Shown piece after piece: positions 25,956-34,726 of a stretch of 64,000 nt of DNA (position 1 is the first letter of the stretch; the number at the start of each line of letters is the position of its first letter). This stretch comes from Pedobacter insulae. Lineage in GTDB: Bacteria > Bacteroidota > Bacteroidia > Sphingobacteriales > Sphingobacteriaceae. Location of the stretch: positions 62,001 through 126,000 of the forward strand of contig NZ_FOPP01000002.1 in NCBI RefSeq assembly GCF_900113525.1, read 5' to 3'. Both the position numbers and the translations under genes were made by a program. The notes below the pieces were generated by a model. It worked only from the letters and a program-made list of their open reading frames with translations. It ran no database searches and was not told the DNA's origin.

Positions 25956-27104
25956 ATGAAAAGAGTTTATTTAGACAATGCCGCAACAACTCCGTTAGAT
26001 CCTGCTGTAATTGCTGAGATGACAAATGTAATGCAGAATTATTTTGGTAATCCATCAGCAATTCATGCACTTGGGCGTGAGGTTAGGACTTTGGTAGAGA
26101 AAGCTAGAAAAAATGTTGCCGGGTTGTTAAATGCATCGCCATCAGAAATATTTTTTACCTCAGGTGGTACTGAAGCCGATAATACAGCTATTCGCTGCGG
26201 CATTGCTGCCTATGGTATTAAACATGCAATTACTTCGAAAATTGAGCATCATGCAGTTGAGCATACTTTAAACATGATGCTCAAAGATGGCCAAATTGAT
26301 AAGTTGAGTTTTGTAAATGTAGATCAAAAAGGCAATGTTGACTACGAGCATTTAGAAGAGCTGCTAAAAAGTAATGATCGGAGTTTTGTCTCGTTAATGC
26401 ATGCAAATAATGAGCTTGGAACATTAACAAACATGGAAAAAGTTGGCGATATCTGTGAAAAATATGATGCTATATATCATGCAGATACCGTTCAAACCAT
26501 GGGCCATTATGTGCATGATGTTCGTAAGCTTAAAGCGCATTTTCTTGTATGTGCAGCGCATAAGCTGCATGGTCCAAAAGGCGTAGGTTTCTTGTTTGTA
26601 AACAGTAACATCAAAATACCGCCAATGATTTATGGAGGCGCTCAGGAACGTAATATGCGTGGGGGAACTGAAAATGTTTATGGTATTGTTGGTTTAGCTA
26701 AGGCCCTTGAAATTGCCTATAATGAAATGCAAGCACATCAGACCCATATTCAAGGGTTAAAAGACTATTTGAAAGAACAATTGATAGCCGAGATTCCAGG
26801 TATCGCATTTAACGGTGAAACTGAGGCTGGCAAAAGCTTATATACAGTATTGAATGTTTCTTTTCCAGAAATGGATATGGCAGATATGTTACTGTTCAAC
26901 TTAGATATTAATGGTATTTGTGCTTCCGGAGGTAGTGCATGCTCTTCTGGATCAAATATTGGCTCTCATGTGCTAAATGGTATTCACGCTGACCCAAACC
27001 GTCCTTCAGTACGCTTTTCGTTCAGCAAATACACTACCAAAGAGGAGCTTGATTATTTAATGGAAAAGGTGAAAATGGTCGTGAAGCAAAATGCATTAGC
27101 TTAG
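25956..27104 (+). CDS. cysteine desulfurase (NifS/IscS family)
   Basis: 382 residues. The PLP lysine is Lys203 in CAAHKLHGPKG. The sulfur-accepting cysteine is Cys329 in GGSACSSGS. The N-terminus VYLDNAATTPLDP and the EHHAVEH motif are standard for the IscS/NifS group. It takes sulfur from cysteine for Fe-S clusters, tRNA thiolation or other acceptors. No iscU or other Fe-S assembly gene follows, so the acceptor is unknown. Co-transcription with glmM is likely from the short gap. Confidence 0.88.
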   Translation: MKRVYLDNAATTPLDPAVIAEMTNVMQNYFGNPSAIHALGREVRTLVEKARKNVAGLLNASPSEIFFTSGGTEADNTAIRCGIAAYGIKHAITSKIEHHAVEHTLNMMLKDGQIDKLSFVNVDQKGNVDYEHLEELLKSNDRSFVSLMHANNELGTLTNMEKVGDICEKYDAIYHADTVQTMGHYVHDVRKLKAHFLVCAAHKLHGPKGVGFLFVNSNIKIPPMIYGGAQERNMRGGTENVYGIVGLAKALEIAYNEMQAHQTHIQGLKDYLKEQLIAEIPGIAFNGETEAGKSLYTVLNVSFPEMDMADMLLFNLDINGICASGGSACSSGSNIGSHVLNGIHADPNRPSVRFSFSKYTTKEELDYLMEKVKMVVKQNALA

Positions 27105-27164
27105 AAAGTTTAAAACAATTTTTTTGTATTGGTTGTTGATATAGCGAACTAAATTGCAAATATC

Positions 27165-27371
27165 ATGGAAAAGAAACACGAAAAGGACAGTGCACTGCAG
27201 CGAGATGCAACTGTAACCGATACAGAACAAGAGACACCCCGCAATGAAGAGAACGTAGAAAAAAACTCTTCATCAAAGGTAACCAGCAACTTTGCAAAAA
27301 AACATGGACGTACAAGCCATGCACTTGGTGATAGCCACGAACCAGGTACCATTCCTGGAGGCGGTGTATAA
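27165..27371 (+). CDS. small hydrophilic protein of unknown function
   Basis: 68 residues. It is highly charged and polar in the first half (EKDSALQRDATVTDTEQETPRNEENVEKN) split by acidic patches, and ends FAKKHGRTSHALGDSHEPGTIPGGGV. The C-terminal HGRT...HEPGT pattern recalls small proteins annotated in Pedobacter genomes, from memory only. It is 60 bases downstream of the desulfurase gene and followed directly by a clear terminator, which supports it as a real transcribed gene. Likely unfolded in isolation. Minus-strand ORFs over it are shadows. Confidence 0.65.
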   Translation: MEKKHEKDSALQRDATVTDTEQETPRNEENVEKNSSSKVTSNFAKKHGRTSHALGDSHEPGTIPGGGV

Positions 27372-27396
27372 AAATAATTAAATATTCCCTACATTT

Positions 27397-27424
27397 AAAC
27401 CACGATATTATTCGTGGTTTTTTA
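27397..27424 (+). terminator. Rho-independent terminator after the 68-residue gene
   Basis: 9-bp perfect stem AAACCACGA/TCGTGGTTT (27397-27405 and 27412-27420) with a 6-base loop, continuing into further T. It lies 25 bases past the stop. Confidence 0.82.
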
Positions 27425-27435
27425 ATTTCATTCCT

Positions 27436-28335
27436 ATGCAAAGAAGACACTTCATCCAAAATTCAGCATTAGCCATGGCTTTGCTTGCCTTTTATAAAGC
27501 TGATGTATTTGCAAATTCGTCCATTCACCGTGCATACCAATTTAAAGCACTGCGCAATGATGTTGGTATTTTTACCGAACAAGGCGGCACAATAGCGTGG
27601 CTAAACGGAACTAGCGGATTTGTAGTGGTCGATTCGCAGTTTCCAGCATCTGCACCAAATGTAATCGCCGAACTGAAAAAGCTAGGAGAAAAACCATTTA
27701 AATATTTATTGAATACACATCATCATGGTGACCATACTGCTGGTAATATTGCGTTTAAAGGGATGGTTGATCATGTAGTTGCCCATCAAAACTCGGCAAT
27801 TAATCAGAAACTAGCTGCCGAAAAAGCCAAAAATGAAGATAAGCAACTTTTTCCAGATGTAACCTTTGGAAAAGGATGGAAAGCTCCCGTAGGTAAAGAA
27901 AAAATAAGTGCTTATTATTATGGTTCGGGTCATACAAATGGCGACGTAGTTTATCATTTCGAAAACGCAAATATTGTACATGTTGGGGATTTGGTTTTTA
28001 ATCGTCGTTTTCCCTATATCGATCAAGCAAATGGGGCACATATTGGAAATTGGATAACGGCATTAGATAAAATCTATAATCAGTTCGATAAAGATACGAT
28101 CGTAGTAACGGGCCATAGTTTAGATCCAGAAAAAGTGGTTGGCGACAAAGAAAATGTTAAAGCTTTTAAAAATTATCTAGAAAGTTTGCTGGCATTTGTT
28201 AAAACGGAAATACAAGCTGGTAAAACCAAAGAAGACATTTTAAAAGCAACCACAATTCCAGGCGCTCCTGAATGGCAGGGGGACGGTATAGCGCGAAGTT
28301 TAACTGCGGCTTACACCGAACTTGGCGGGCGCTAA
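27436..28335 (+). CDS. exported metallo-beta-lactamase-fold hydrolase
   Basis: 299 residues with a twin-arginine-like signal (MQRRHFIQNSALAMALLAF). The zinc-binding motif is HHHGDH (95-100). The third histidine lies in GSGHTNGD, and a later one in VTGHS. This is a general MBL-fold hydrolase; its family includes quinoprotein-relay and glyoxalase II-like proteins, and sequence alone does not indicate carbapenemase activity. It is a single gene between a terminator and the cyd promoter. Confidence 0.82.
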   Translation: MQRRHFIQNSALAMALLAFYKADVFANSSIHRAYQFKALRNDVGIFTEQGGTIAWLNGTSGFVVVDSQFPASAPNVIAELKKLGEKPFKYLLNTHHHGDHTAGNIAFKGMVDHVVAHQNSAINQKLAAEKAKNEDKQLFPDVTFGKGWKAPVGKEKISAYYYGSGHTNGDVVYHFENANIVHVGDLVFNRRFPYIDQANGAHIGNWITALDKIYNQFDKDTIVVTGHSLDPEKVVGDKENVKAFKNYLESLLAFVKTEIQAGKTKEDILKATTIPGAPEWQGDGIARSLTAAYTELGGR

Positions 28336-28411
28336 CTATTGCGCTGTAATTCAGAAACATTCCATATTATTATTTTTTTGTCGGCTAAAAAAAACTCATA
28401 GCCATATACGG

Positions 28412-28419
28412 TATATTTG
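28412..28419 (+). promoter_or_regulatory. -7 box for cydAB
   Basis: TATATTTG, a perfect TAnnTTTG match, 21 bases before ATG 28441. It overlaps a possible TTG start at 28417, which is therefore unlikely to be used. Confidence 0.5.
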
Positions 28420-28440
28420 CTTAATTCTAATCCTATTCTT

Positions 28441-29775
28441 ATGGATGATTTTTTAGCAGCCCGCTCACAGATGGCCCTCTCGCTGGGTTTTCATATTATT
28501 TATGCATGTATTGGTATGGTGATGCCTTTTTTTATGGCGGTATCTCATTATAAATGGTTAAAAACAAATAACGAGGTTTATAAACATATAACTAAGGCAT
28601 GGAGTAAAGGGGTAGCAATTTTTTTTGCTACTGGGGCTGTTTCTGGAACGATGCTGTCATTTGAGCTAGGTTTGTTATGGCCGAAGTTTATGGAACATGC
28701 TGGACCAATATTCGGGTTACCATTTTCTCTAGAAGGCACGGCTTTTTTTATTGAAGCCATAGCATTAGGCTTTTTCTTATATGGCTGGAATAAGTTAAAT
28801 AAATGGTTCCATTGGTTTACAGGAGTAATAGTTGGCGCCAGTGGGTTGGCTTCTGGTATTTTGGTGGTTGCCGCCAATGCATGGATGAATAGTCCGGCAG
28901 GTTTTGATGTTATAAATGGCGCTTATGTAAATATTGATCCGATTGCAGCTATGTTCAATAAAGCATGGTTTACACAAGCATTGCACATGTGTTTAGCTGC
29001 CTTTACTGCTACCGGCTTTGCGGTTGCGGGCGTACATGCTTTAATGATTCTAAAAAATCAATACCTAGATTTTCATTACAAGGCATTTAAAATTGCAGCA
29101 ATGTTTGCTGTGATCTGCGCACTTTTACAGCCAGTAAGTGGGGATATATCGGCAAAAGACGTAGCAAAGCGCCAGCCGGCAAAATTGGCTGCCATGGAGG
29201 CGCATTATCATACACAGAAAGCAGCTCCCTTATTAATTGGTGGTATTGTAAATGAAAAAAAGAAGGAAGTGAATATGGGTATTGAAATCCCAGGTGCCTT
29301 AAGTTTTTTAGCGCATGGCGATTTTAAGAGTGAGGTGAAGGGGCTCGATCAAATACCTGTTAATGAACATCCGCCGGTAGCGATCACGCACTATGCGTTT
29401 CAAATAATGGTTGGCATTGGAAGCCTATTAGTTTTGCTCTCAATGGTTTACTTAGTAATGCTCCTTAAAAAGAAAGAACTTATAGCTTACAAATGGCTAT
29501 TGAAATTATTTGTTTGGGCAATTCCATTAGGTTATATCGCCCTGGAAGCAGGGTGGGTGGTAACAGAGGTAGGCAGACAACCATGGATTATTTATGGCAT
29601 CATGCGAACAAAGGATGCAGTGACACCAATGCCTGGGATTGCATGGTCATTCTATTTGTTTTCGGCCATTTATGCTTCGCTTAGTGTGATTGTTATCTTT
29701 TTGCTTTACAGGCAGATAAAAATGGTTCCGATGTTATATAATGGGAATATGATAAACCCAGTTAAAGAAAATTAG
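28441..29775 (+). CDS. cydA: cytochrome bd ubiquinol oxidase subunit I
   Basis: 444 residues from ATG 28441 (MDDFLAARSQMALSLGFH). CydA holds haems b558, b595 and d and oxidises quinol while reducing O2 in the inner membrane. The haem-ligand His18 near the N-terminus (GFHIIYACIGM) and the GRQPW motif (VTEVGRQPWIIYG) are present. The Q-loop is of the short type, giving a protein much shorter than the E. coli form of about 520 residues. About nine transmembrane helices. cydB follows after 2 bases; no cydX-like small ORF is evident. Confidence 0.92.
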   Translation: MDDFLAARSQMALSLGFHIIYACIGMVMPFFMAVSHYKWLKTNNEVYKHITKAWSKGVAIFFATGAVSGTMLSFELGLLWPKFMEHAGPIFGLPFSLEGTAFFIEAIALGFFLYGWNKLNKWFHWFTGVIVGASGLASGILVVAANAWMNSPAGFDVINGAYVNIDPIAAMFNKAWFTQALHMCLAAFTATGFAVAGVHALMILKNQYLDFHYKAFKIAAMFAVICALLQPVSGDISAKDVAKRQPAKLAAMEAHYHTQKAAPLLIGGIVNEKKKEVNMGIEIPGALSFLAHGDFKSEVKGLDQIPVNEHPPVAITHYAFQIMVGIGSLLVLLSMVYLVMLLKKKELIAYKWLLKLFVWAIPLGYIALEAGWVVTEVGRQPWIIYGIMRTKDAVTPMPGIAWSFYLFSAIYASLSVIVIFLLYRQIKMVPMLYNGNMINPVKEN

Positions 29776-29777
29776 TC

Positions 29778-30782
29778 ATGGATTTTGTTATCATCTCTTT
29801 TTTATGTCTAGCTATTCTGCTATATTTTTTATTGGGAGGGGCCGACTTTGGAGCGGGTATCATTGAATTATTTACTTCTTCAAAAAATAGAAGCAAAACC
29901 CGCAGCACGATGTATCATGCAATTGGTCCCGTATGGGAAGCCAATCATATGTGGTTAATCATTACAATTGTGATTTTATTTGTAGCGTTTCCCAAAATAT
30001 ACACTACCATGTCTGTTTATTTGCATATTCCTTTAGCAATTATGTTAGTTGGGGTTATAGCAAGAGGTACAGCTTTTGTATTTCGACATTATGATGCGGT
30101 AAAAGATCAAATGCAAGAGGTATATAACAAGATTTTCATTTATTCGAGCTTCATAACCCCACTATTCCTTGGCATCATAGCAGGAAGTGTTATTTCTGGG
30201 CAAATAGATAATCAGGCGAATGATTTTTTGAGTGCCTATGTGTTTGGTTGGTTCAATTGGTTCTCGATCGCTGTTGGTTTATTTACCGTTGCTTTATGTG
30301 GTTTTTTGGCTGCAATTTATCTAATAGGGGAAAGTAAGGTCGAAGCAGATAAAAAACGGTTTATCAAAAAGGCTGAATTTATGAATGTAGCGGCTGTTTT
30401 GATAGGAATGTTAGTCTTCGTAGCTGCGCAAGTTGATGGAGTGCCTTTAACGAGCTGGGTTTTTAAAGATGCCATTGGCTTAAGCGCAGTTTGTTTGGCA
30501 AGCTTATCGTTGATTTTACTTTGGTACTTATTATTGAAAGGCAAAACAAAGGTTTTAAGAATTCTAGCGGGTTTTCAAGTCACGATGATTTTAGTGACAA
30601 TTAGCTATGCACATTTTCCAAATTTTATAAGGTTTAAAAACGGTACAACAATTTCATTATATGAAAGTATCGCTCCGGTTAAAACCGTAGAAAGCTTAGG
30701 CTGGGCATTACTCCTAGGAAGCTTGCTTATCTTGCCCTTTTTAGGTTATCTGTTCTATAAATTTCAACAAAAGGAAGAATAA
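29778..30782 (+). CDS. cydB: cytochrome bd ubiquinol oxidase subunit II
   Basis: 334 residues with eight or nine transmembrane helices. The N-terminal FLLGGADFGAGI segment and GPVWEANHMWLI motif are diagnostic of CydB, the structural partner of CydA. It is translated directly after cydA in one operon and ends six bases before the convergent YCII gene. High-affinity oxygen use under low oxygen is the expected role of the complex. Confidence 0.92.
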   Translation: MDFVIISFLCLAILLYFLLGGADFGAGIIELFTSSKNRSKTRSTMYHAIGPVWEANHMWLIITIVILFVAFPKIYTTMSVYLHIPLAIMLVGVIARGTAFVFRHYDAVKDQMQEVYNKIFIYSSFITPLFLGIIAGSVISGQIDNQANDFLSAYVFGWFNWFSIAVGLFTVALCGFLAAIYLIGESKVEADKKRFIKKAEFMNVAAVLIGMLVFVAAQVDGVPLTSWVFKDAIGLSAVCLASLSLILLWYLLLKGKTKVLRILAGFQVTMILVTISYAHFPNFIRFKNGTTISLYESIAPVKTVESLGWALLLGSLLILPFLGYLFYKFQQKEE

Positions 30783-30788
30783 TTTGGA

Positions 30789-31250
30789 TTAAAGTCTAGC
30801 CTTCCATACTTTATCTTCCACCGTTAAATAGGCTGCAAGAGCGGCAGAACCGTACCAATTAAATAAGTCAGCATCTAGCAATTTAGCTTTTACTGCCGGA
30901 TCGGTTGCTAATAGTTCCTTTGCTTCTTCTAAAGATTTAGTATTTAAAATAAATATGCCTCTGTAATTTTTATCATTTTTAGCTAAAGGACCCGCTACAA
31001 TTAATTTGTTGATGCTTACCAGCCTACTGATATTTGCCATATGCCCAGCGAACAAACTGTCGCTCTTTGCTTTAGTTTCAGTGGTATTCGACCCTGTTTT
31101 TAGCATCACAAGCACGTAAATCTTCATTCCATTGTCTTCAGCCCCTAGCTTTTTAGCCAAAGCTTCGTCATAGTTTGGATTTATTTTTTTTTCTTGCGCA
31201 TTTACGCTTAAACCTAAAGCTACAAGGATAGTAATAAGTGCGATTTTCAT
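30789..31250 (-). CDS. exported YCII-domain protein
   Basis: 153 residues from ATG 31250, where a normal Sec signal begins (MKIALITILVALGLSVNAQ). A longer frame from 31307 would overlap the amidase gene and hide the signal, so it is rejected. The mature part has the YCII-like ferredoxin fold: MKIYVLVMLKTGSNT, SLFAGHMANISRLVSINKLIVAGPL, GIFILNTKSLEEAKELLATDP and the end of that domain. The YCII family has unclear, possibly ligand-binding or catalytic roles; an exported version is less usual. Last gene of the accD unit. Confidence 0.78.
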   Translation of the reverse strand: MKIALITILVALGLSVNAQEKKINPNYDEALAKKLGAEDNGMKIYVLVMLKTGSNTTETKAKSDSLFAGHMANISRLVSINKLIVAGPLAKNDKNYRGIFILNTKSLEEAKELLATDPAVKAKLLDADLFNWYGSAALAAYLTVEDKVWKARL

Positions 31251-31269
31251 GATTTTTGTTGCTAAGTTT

Positions 31270-32004
31270 TTATAATCCTTTTTCTTCCAGCCATTTTGCC
31301 AGCGCAATTTTGATTGCTTGGCCTATTCTTTTTTGTCCAGCCGGGTCTGTTAACAATGCGCGACTTTCAGCATTGTCGCCAACTTCTAACAACACCCTAT
31401 ATTTTGCTGTATTTACATTTTCGTCGATACTATAAAAGGCTCTTTTTTCTGTTTTTTGGCATTTATAGTCATTTCTACCTGTAGAGCTATCTAAAAATAC
31501 ACCGCGATTTTGAAGATCGGTTACTCCACTGATTGCGGCAATAAGTTTTGCCGCCAAATCTCTATTTTCGGCTTCATACTGATCCCCATCGTGAATAAAT
31601 CCCCATACGGCATTACTTTTTGAACCTCCATTGTTATGGACTGCAATAAATACATCAGGTTTTCTCTTATTCGATTCTTGGATTTCATAGGCATAGCCTG
31701 AAATTTTACCATTTTCTACTGCGGTAGTATGGGCGATAATGGTGTTGCTTCCAACGTTAGCATGATGTAAATCAGGTTTGTTTAAGCTCCATACCTTAAA
31801 TTCTTTGAATTTGGGTTTGAAAGCCATCGCGGCTTCTACAATAGCATTACAGGTGGCGGCTTCACTAAAATCTTTACCAGTATCTGTTTGATGGGAAGGT
31901 TGCCAAACAATAATGGCTTTAGACTTCGAGTCTATTGCTATGATCGGTTTCGTAAAACTTGAAAATAATACAAAACTTAAAAGTAGGGCAATTATCTTAT
32001 TCAT
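31270..32004 (-). CDS. exported N-acetylmuramoyl-L-alanine amidase (Amidase_3-like)
   Basis: 244 residues with a signal peptide (MNKIIALLLSFVLFSSF). Putative zinc ligands: His in VWQPSHQTD, Glu in DFSEAATCN and His in VFIAVHNNG. The catalytic Glu lies in VLLEVGDNAE. This order, H-E-H-E, matches Amidase_3 enzymes that cut the amide between MurNAc and L-Ala in peptidoglycan. It lies 14 bases downstream of accD and 19 bases upstream of the YCII start on the same strand. Activity is inferred from motifs. Confidence 0.8.
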   Translation of the reverse strand: MNKIIALLLSFVLFSSFTKPIIAIDSKSKAIIVWQPSHQTDTGKDFSEAATCNAIVEAAMAFKPKFKEFKVWSLNKPDLHHANVGSNTIIAHTTAVENGKISGYAYEIQESNKRKPDVFIAVHNNGGSKSNAVWGFIHDGDQYEAENRDLAAKLIAAISGVTDLQNRGVFLDSSTGRNDYKCQKTEKRAFYSIDENVNTAKYRVLLEVGDNAESRALLTDPAGQKRIGQAIKIALAKWLEEKGL

Positions 32005-32018
32005 AAAATATCGATCAA

Positions 32019-32864
32019 TTAATTTTCCATCATCTTTAAGAAAGTTGCAAGTTTCGCCTTCATCTGCCTTCTATCGACTATAAAATCTAAGAAACCATGT
32101 TCTAACACAAATTCAGAGGTTTGAAAACCTTTGGGAAGATCTTTTTTAATGGTCTCCTTGATTACCCGTGGACCGGCAAAACCAATCAAAGCGCCTGGTT
32201 CTGCGATATTAATATCCCCAAGCATGGCATAAGAAGCTGTAACTCCACCAGTTGTTGGATCGGTTAGCAAGGAAATATAAGGGATTTTCGCTTGTGCCAA
32301 TAAAGCTAGTTTAGCTGAGGTTTTGGCCATTTGCATCAATGAAAATGCGGCTTCCATCATTCTGGCACCACCAGATTTTGATATCATTAAAAATGGCACA
32401 TTGTTTTTTAAGCTATAATCTATCGAACGCGCAATTTTTTCTCCTACCACAGATCCCATTGAGCCTCCGATAAAATTAAAGTCCATACAGGCAATCATAA
32501 TAGGGTGGCCGTCAATTTTCCCATGTGCGGCACGAATAGCATCTTTTAAGCCAGTTTTTGCTGTGGTTTCTACAATTCTATCCGCATAAGGCTTGCTATC
32601 CACAAAGCTTAAAGGATCGCCTGAGGTTAAATTTGCAAATAACTCGGTGTAGCTATCACGATCGAATAAAACTTCAAAATATTCTTTAGAGCCAACTCTT
32701 AAATGATAATCACAATAATGGCAAACATATTTATGCTCTATTAAGTCTGCGCTATGTAGTGCTTTCTTACAGTTTGGACATTTGTTCCACAAACCATCTG
32801 GGGCTTCTTTCTTTTCTTCGGTTGTGGTACTAATACCTTTTTTTTCTCTCTTAAACCAGGCCAT
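32019..32864 (-). CDS. accD: acetyl-CoA carboxylase carboxyltransferase subunit beta
   Basis: 281 residues. The N-terminal zinc ribbon has Cys29, Cys32, Cys48 and Cys51 ([17 protein letters not shown]). The crotonase-like carboxyltransferase domain shows [21 protein letters not shown] and [16 protein letters not shown]. AccD with AccA transfers CO2 from carboxybiotin to acetyl-CoA, giving malonyl-CoA for fatty acid synthesis. It heads a unit with the amidase and YCII genes. The 207-base gap upstream is shared with the divergent aldolase gene and holds two 22-bp repeats. Confidence 0.93.
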   Translation of the reverse strand: MAWFKREKKGISTTTEEKKEAPDGLWNKCPNCKKALHSADLIEHKYVCHYCDYHLRVGSKEYFEVLFDRDSYTELFANLTSGDPLSFVDSKPYADRIVETTAKTGLKDAIRAAHGKIDGHPIMIACMDFNFIGGSMGSVVGEKIARSIDYSLKNNVPFLMISKSGGARMMEAAFSLMQMAKTSAKLALLAQAKIPYISLLTDPTTGGVTASYAMLGDINIAEPGALIGFAGPRVIKETIKKDLPKGFQTSEFVLEHGFLDFIVDRRQMKAKLATFLKMMEN

Positions 32865-32967
32865 ATTTCTTTTAAAAAATGCGAGTACAAAGAAACGAAA
32901 AATTATTTAACAATAGCAGGAGTTTTTGTGGGAGTGTTTTATAAAACTACTTGGAGATTGAAGTTGG

Positions 32968-33011
32968 TTATTGTTAAAAATACACTTAGTTATTGTAAAA
33001 AGTACACTTAG
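32968..33011. promoter_or_regulatory. two tandem 22-bp repeats between accD and fba
   Basis: Units 32968-32989 and 32990-33011 agree at 20 of 22 positions and share TTATTGT and TACACTTAG. The period is two helical turns. They lie 60 bases upstream of the aldolase gene, in the gap shared with the divergent accD gene, so a regulator-binding array is possible. Confidence 0.55.
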
Positions 33012-33071
33012 TAAAAATTATAGTTTTTCTTGTTTTTTTTTATAACTTCGAAAGATCAAATTTAAATAGAA

Positions 33072-34151
33072 ATGAGTTTAAAAGGCTACAAAGGCGTAAT
33101 TTACGGAGCAGCCGTTCAGGAATTATTTGAACAGGCGAAGAAACATCAATTTGCATTACCCGCAGTAAATGTTACAGGAACTAATACTATTAATGCGGTA
33201 ATGGAAACTGCAAAGGCAGTAAATTCTCCTGTCATGATTCAACTTTCAAATGGGGGCGCACAGTTTTACGCAGGTAAGACTTTAAATAACGATAATTTGA
33301 ATGCATGCATTTTAGGTGCGGTTTCTGCGGCTAAGCATGTTCATTTATTAGCAGAACATTATGGTGTTGCAGTAGTTTTACATACAGATCATGCTGCAAA
33401 AAAATTACTACCATGGATTGACGGGTTGCTAACGCATGGCGAGAAGTTCTTTGCCGAAACGGGAAAACCCCTATTTTCATCGCACATGTTGGATCTTTCT
33501 GAAGAACCAATTGAAGAAAACATGGAGGTCTGTGTTGAATATTTCAAACGCATGGCTAAAATGGGAATGACAATTGAAATTGAATTAGGGGTAACTGGAG
33601 GTGAGGAAGATGGGGTTGACAATAGCGATGTAGACAGTTCTAAATTATATACACAACCTAGTGAAGTTGCTTTTGCTTATGACGAATTAAGCAAAGTAAG
33701 TGATCGTTTTACGATAGCGGCAGCTTTTGGAAACGTACATGGTGTTTATAAGCCTGGTAATGTTAAACTTCAACCTATTATCCTAAAAAACTCTCAAGAT
33801 TACATTAAAGAAAAGTATAACCTGCCGGCGGAGAAACCAATTAGTTTTGTGTTTCATGGTGGTTCTGGTTCTTCGCAAGAAGAAATAAGAGAAGCTATTT
33901 CTTATGGAGCTATCAAGATGAATATTGATACCGATATGCAATGGGCTTTTTGGGAAGGTATTTTGGCGTATTATCAAAAAAATGAGGCCTACCTACAAGG
34001 TCAAATTGGTAATCCTGATGGGGACGACAAACCGAACAAGAAATATTATGACCCTCGGGTGTGGCTTCGCAAAGGTGAAGAGGAATTTGTAAAACGCTTA
34101 ACAATTGCGTTTGAGGATTTAAATTGCCTTAATGCAAACGACAAACTTTAA
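33072..34151 (+). CDS. fbaA: class II fructose-bisphosphate aldolase
   Basis: 359 residues, the length of class IIA aldolases of the E. coli FbaA type. FALPAVNVTGTNTINAVMETA, VVLHTDHAAKK (zinc His and catalytic Asp), EIELGVTGGEEDGVDN and FHGGSGSSQEEI (zinc His and phosphate-binding loop) are conserved. It interconverts fructose-1,6-bisphosphate with dihydroxyacetone phosphate and glyceraldehyde-3-phosphate. Single gene, divergent from accD, ended by a terminator. Confidence 0.93.
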   Translation: MSLKGYKGVIYGAAVQELFEQAKKHQFALPAVNVTGTNTINAVMETAKAVNSPVMIQLSNGGAQFYAGKTLNNDNLNACILGAVSAAKHVHLLAEHYGVAVVLHTDHAAKKLLPWIDGLLTHGEKFFAETGKPLFSSHMLDLSEEPIEENMEVCVEYFKRMAKMGMTIEIELGVTGGEEDGVDNSDVDSSKLYTQPSEVAFAYDELSKVSDRFTIAAAFGNVHGVYKPGNVKLQPIILKNSQDYIKEKYNLPAEKPISFVFHGGSGSSQEEIREAISYGAIKMNIDTDMQWAFWEGILAYYQKNEAYLQGQIGNPDGDDKPNKKYYDPRVWLRKGEEEFVKRLTIAFEDLNCLNANDKL

Positions 34152-34171
34152 AAATCGCTAAAAATTTTAAG

Positions 34172-34202
34172 AACGCCATCAGTAAAACTTATGGCGTTTT
34201 TT
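34172..34202 (+). terminator. Rho-independent terminator after the aldolase gene
   Basis: 8-bp perfect stem AACGCCAT/ATGGCGTT (34172-34179 and 34191-34198), 11-base loop, then a T run. Confidence 0.82.
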
Positions 34203-34215
34203 GCTGTTTATTGGT

Positions 34216-34223
34216 TATCTTTA
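34216..34223 (+). promoter_or_regulatory. variant -7 box for the iron-permease-like gene
   Basis: TATCTTTA, one mismatch to TAnnTTTG, 17 bases before ATG 34241 and just after the aldolase terminator. Confidence 0.35.
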
Positions 34224-34240
34224 ATTGTTAGATATTTGAT

Positions 34241-34723
34241 ATGGCATCATCCAATAAGCAAAGAGAAAAAAAGAGCAGTTTATTTGAGCGGTTTGCAAAT
34301 GCAGCTACGAAATTTACCGGAAGTTCACCGGCGTTTCTCGTGGCTGCGGGCATTGTAGTTTTATGGGCAGCTAGCGGTCCCTTTTTTAATTATTCAGAAA
34401 CATGGCAGTTAGTAATCAATACTGGAACTACCATTATTACGTTTCTAATGGTATTTTTAATACAAAAAGCACAAAATAAAGACGGCAAAGCTATACAGTT
34501 GAAGTTAAACGAGTTGATCGCTGCTCATGAACGTGCGAGCAACAGAATGGTGGATATTGAAGATCTAACTGAAACTGAATTGGATGACTTGCACAACTTC
34601 TACGTCAAGCTGTCTAGGCTAGCTAAAAAGGAAAACGATATTCATAATTCCCATTCTATTGATGCGGCGAAGGAAATAAATGAATTTAAACTAAAAGGCG
34701 CTAAGAAGATAAATAAATCATAG
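34241..34723 (+). CDS. low-affinity iron permease family protein
   Basis: 160 residues. A basic N-terminus, then FERFANAATKFTGSSPAFLVAAGIVVLWAASGPFF (first helix preceded by the family signature) and a second helix NTGTTIITFLMVFLIQKAQNKDGKAIQLKLNELI. This is the pattern of the PF04120-type Fet4-like family. The C-terminus is cytosolic and charged. The name comes from yeast Fet4; iron transport by these short two-helix bacterial proteins is not established. It is followed by the GNAT gene after 3 bases. Confidence 0.82.
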   Translation: MASSNKQREKKSSLFERFANAATKFTGSSPAFLVAAGIVVLWAASGPFFNYSETWQLVINTGTTIITFLMVFLIQKAQNKDGKAIQLKLNELIAAHERASNRMVDIEDLTETELDDLHNFYVKLSRLAKKENDIHNSHSIDAAKEINEFKLKGAKKINKS

Positions 34724-34726
34724 ATT

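Noticed and set aside
27163-27459. 98-codon minus-strand ORF and a second one at 27149-27352
   Set aside because: Both run through the 68-residue gene and across its terminator; compositions look like shadows.
27436-28335. Carbapenemase call for the MBL-fold protein
   Set aside because: The zinc motif is shared by the whole superfamily, and nothing specific to B1-B3 beta-lactamases is visible.
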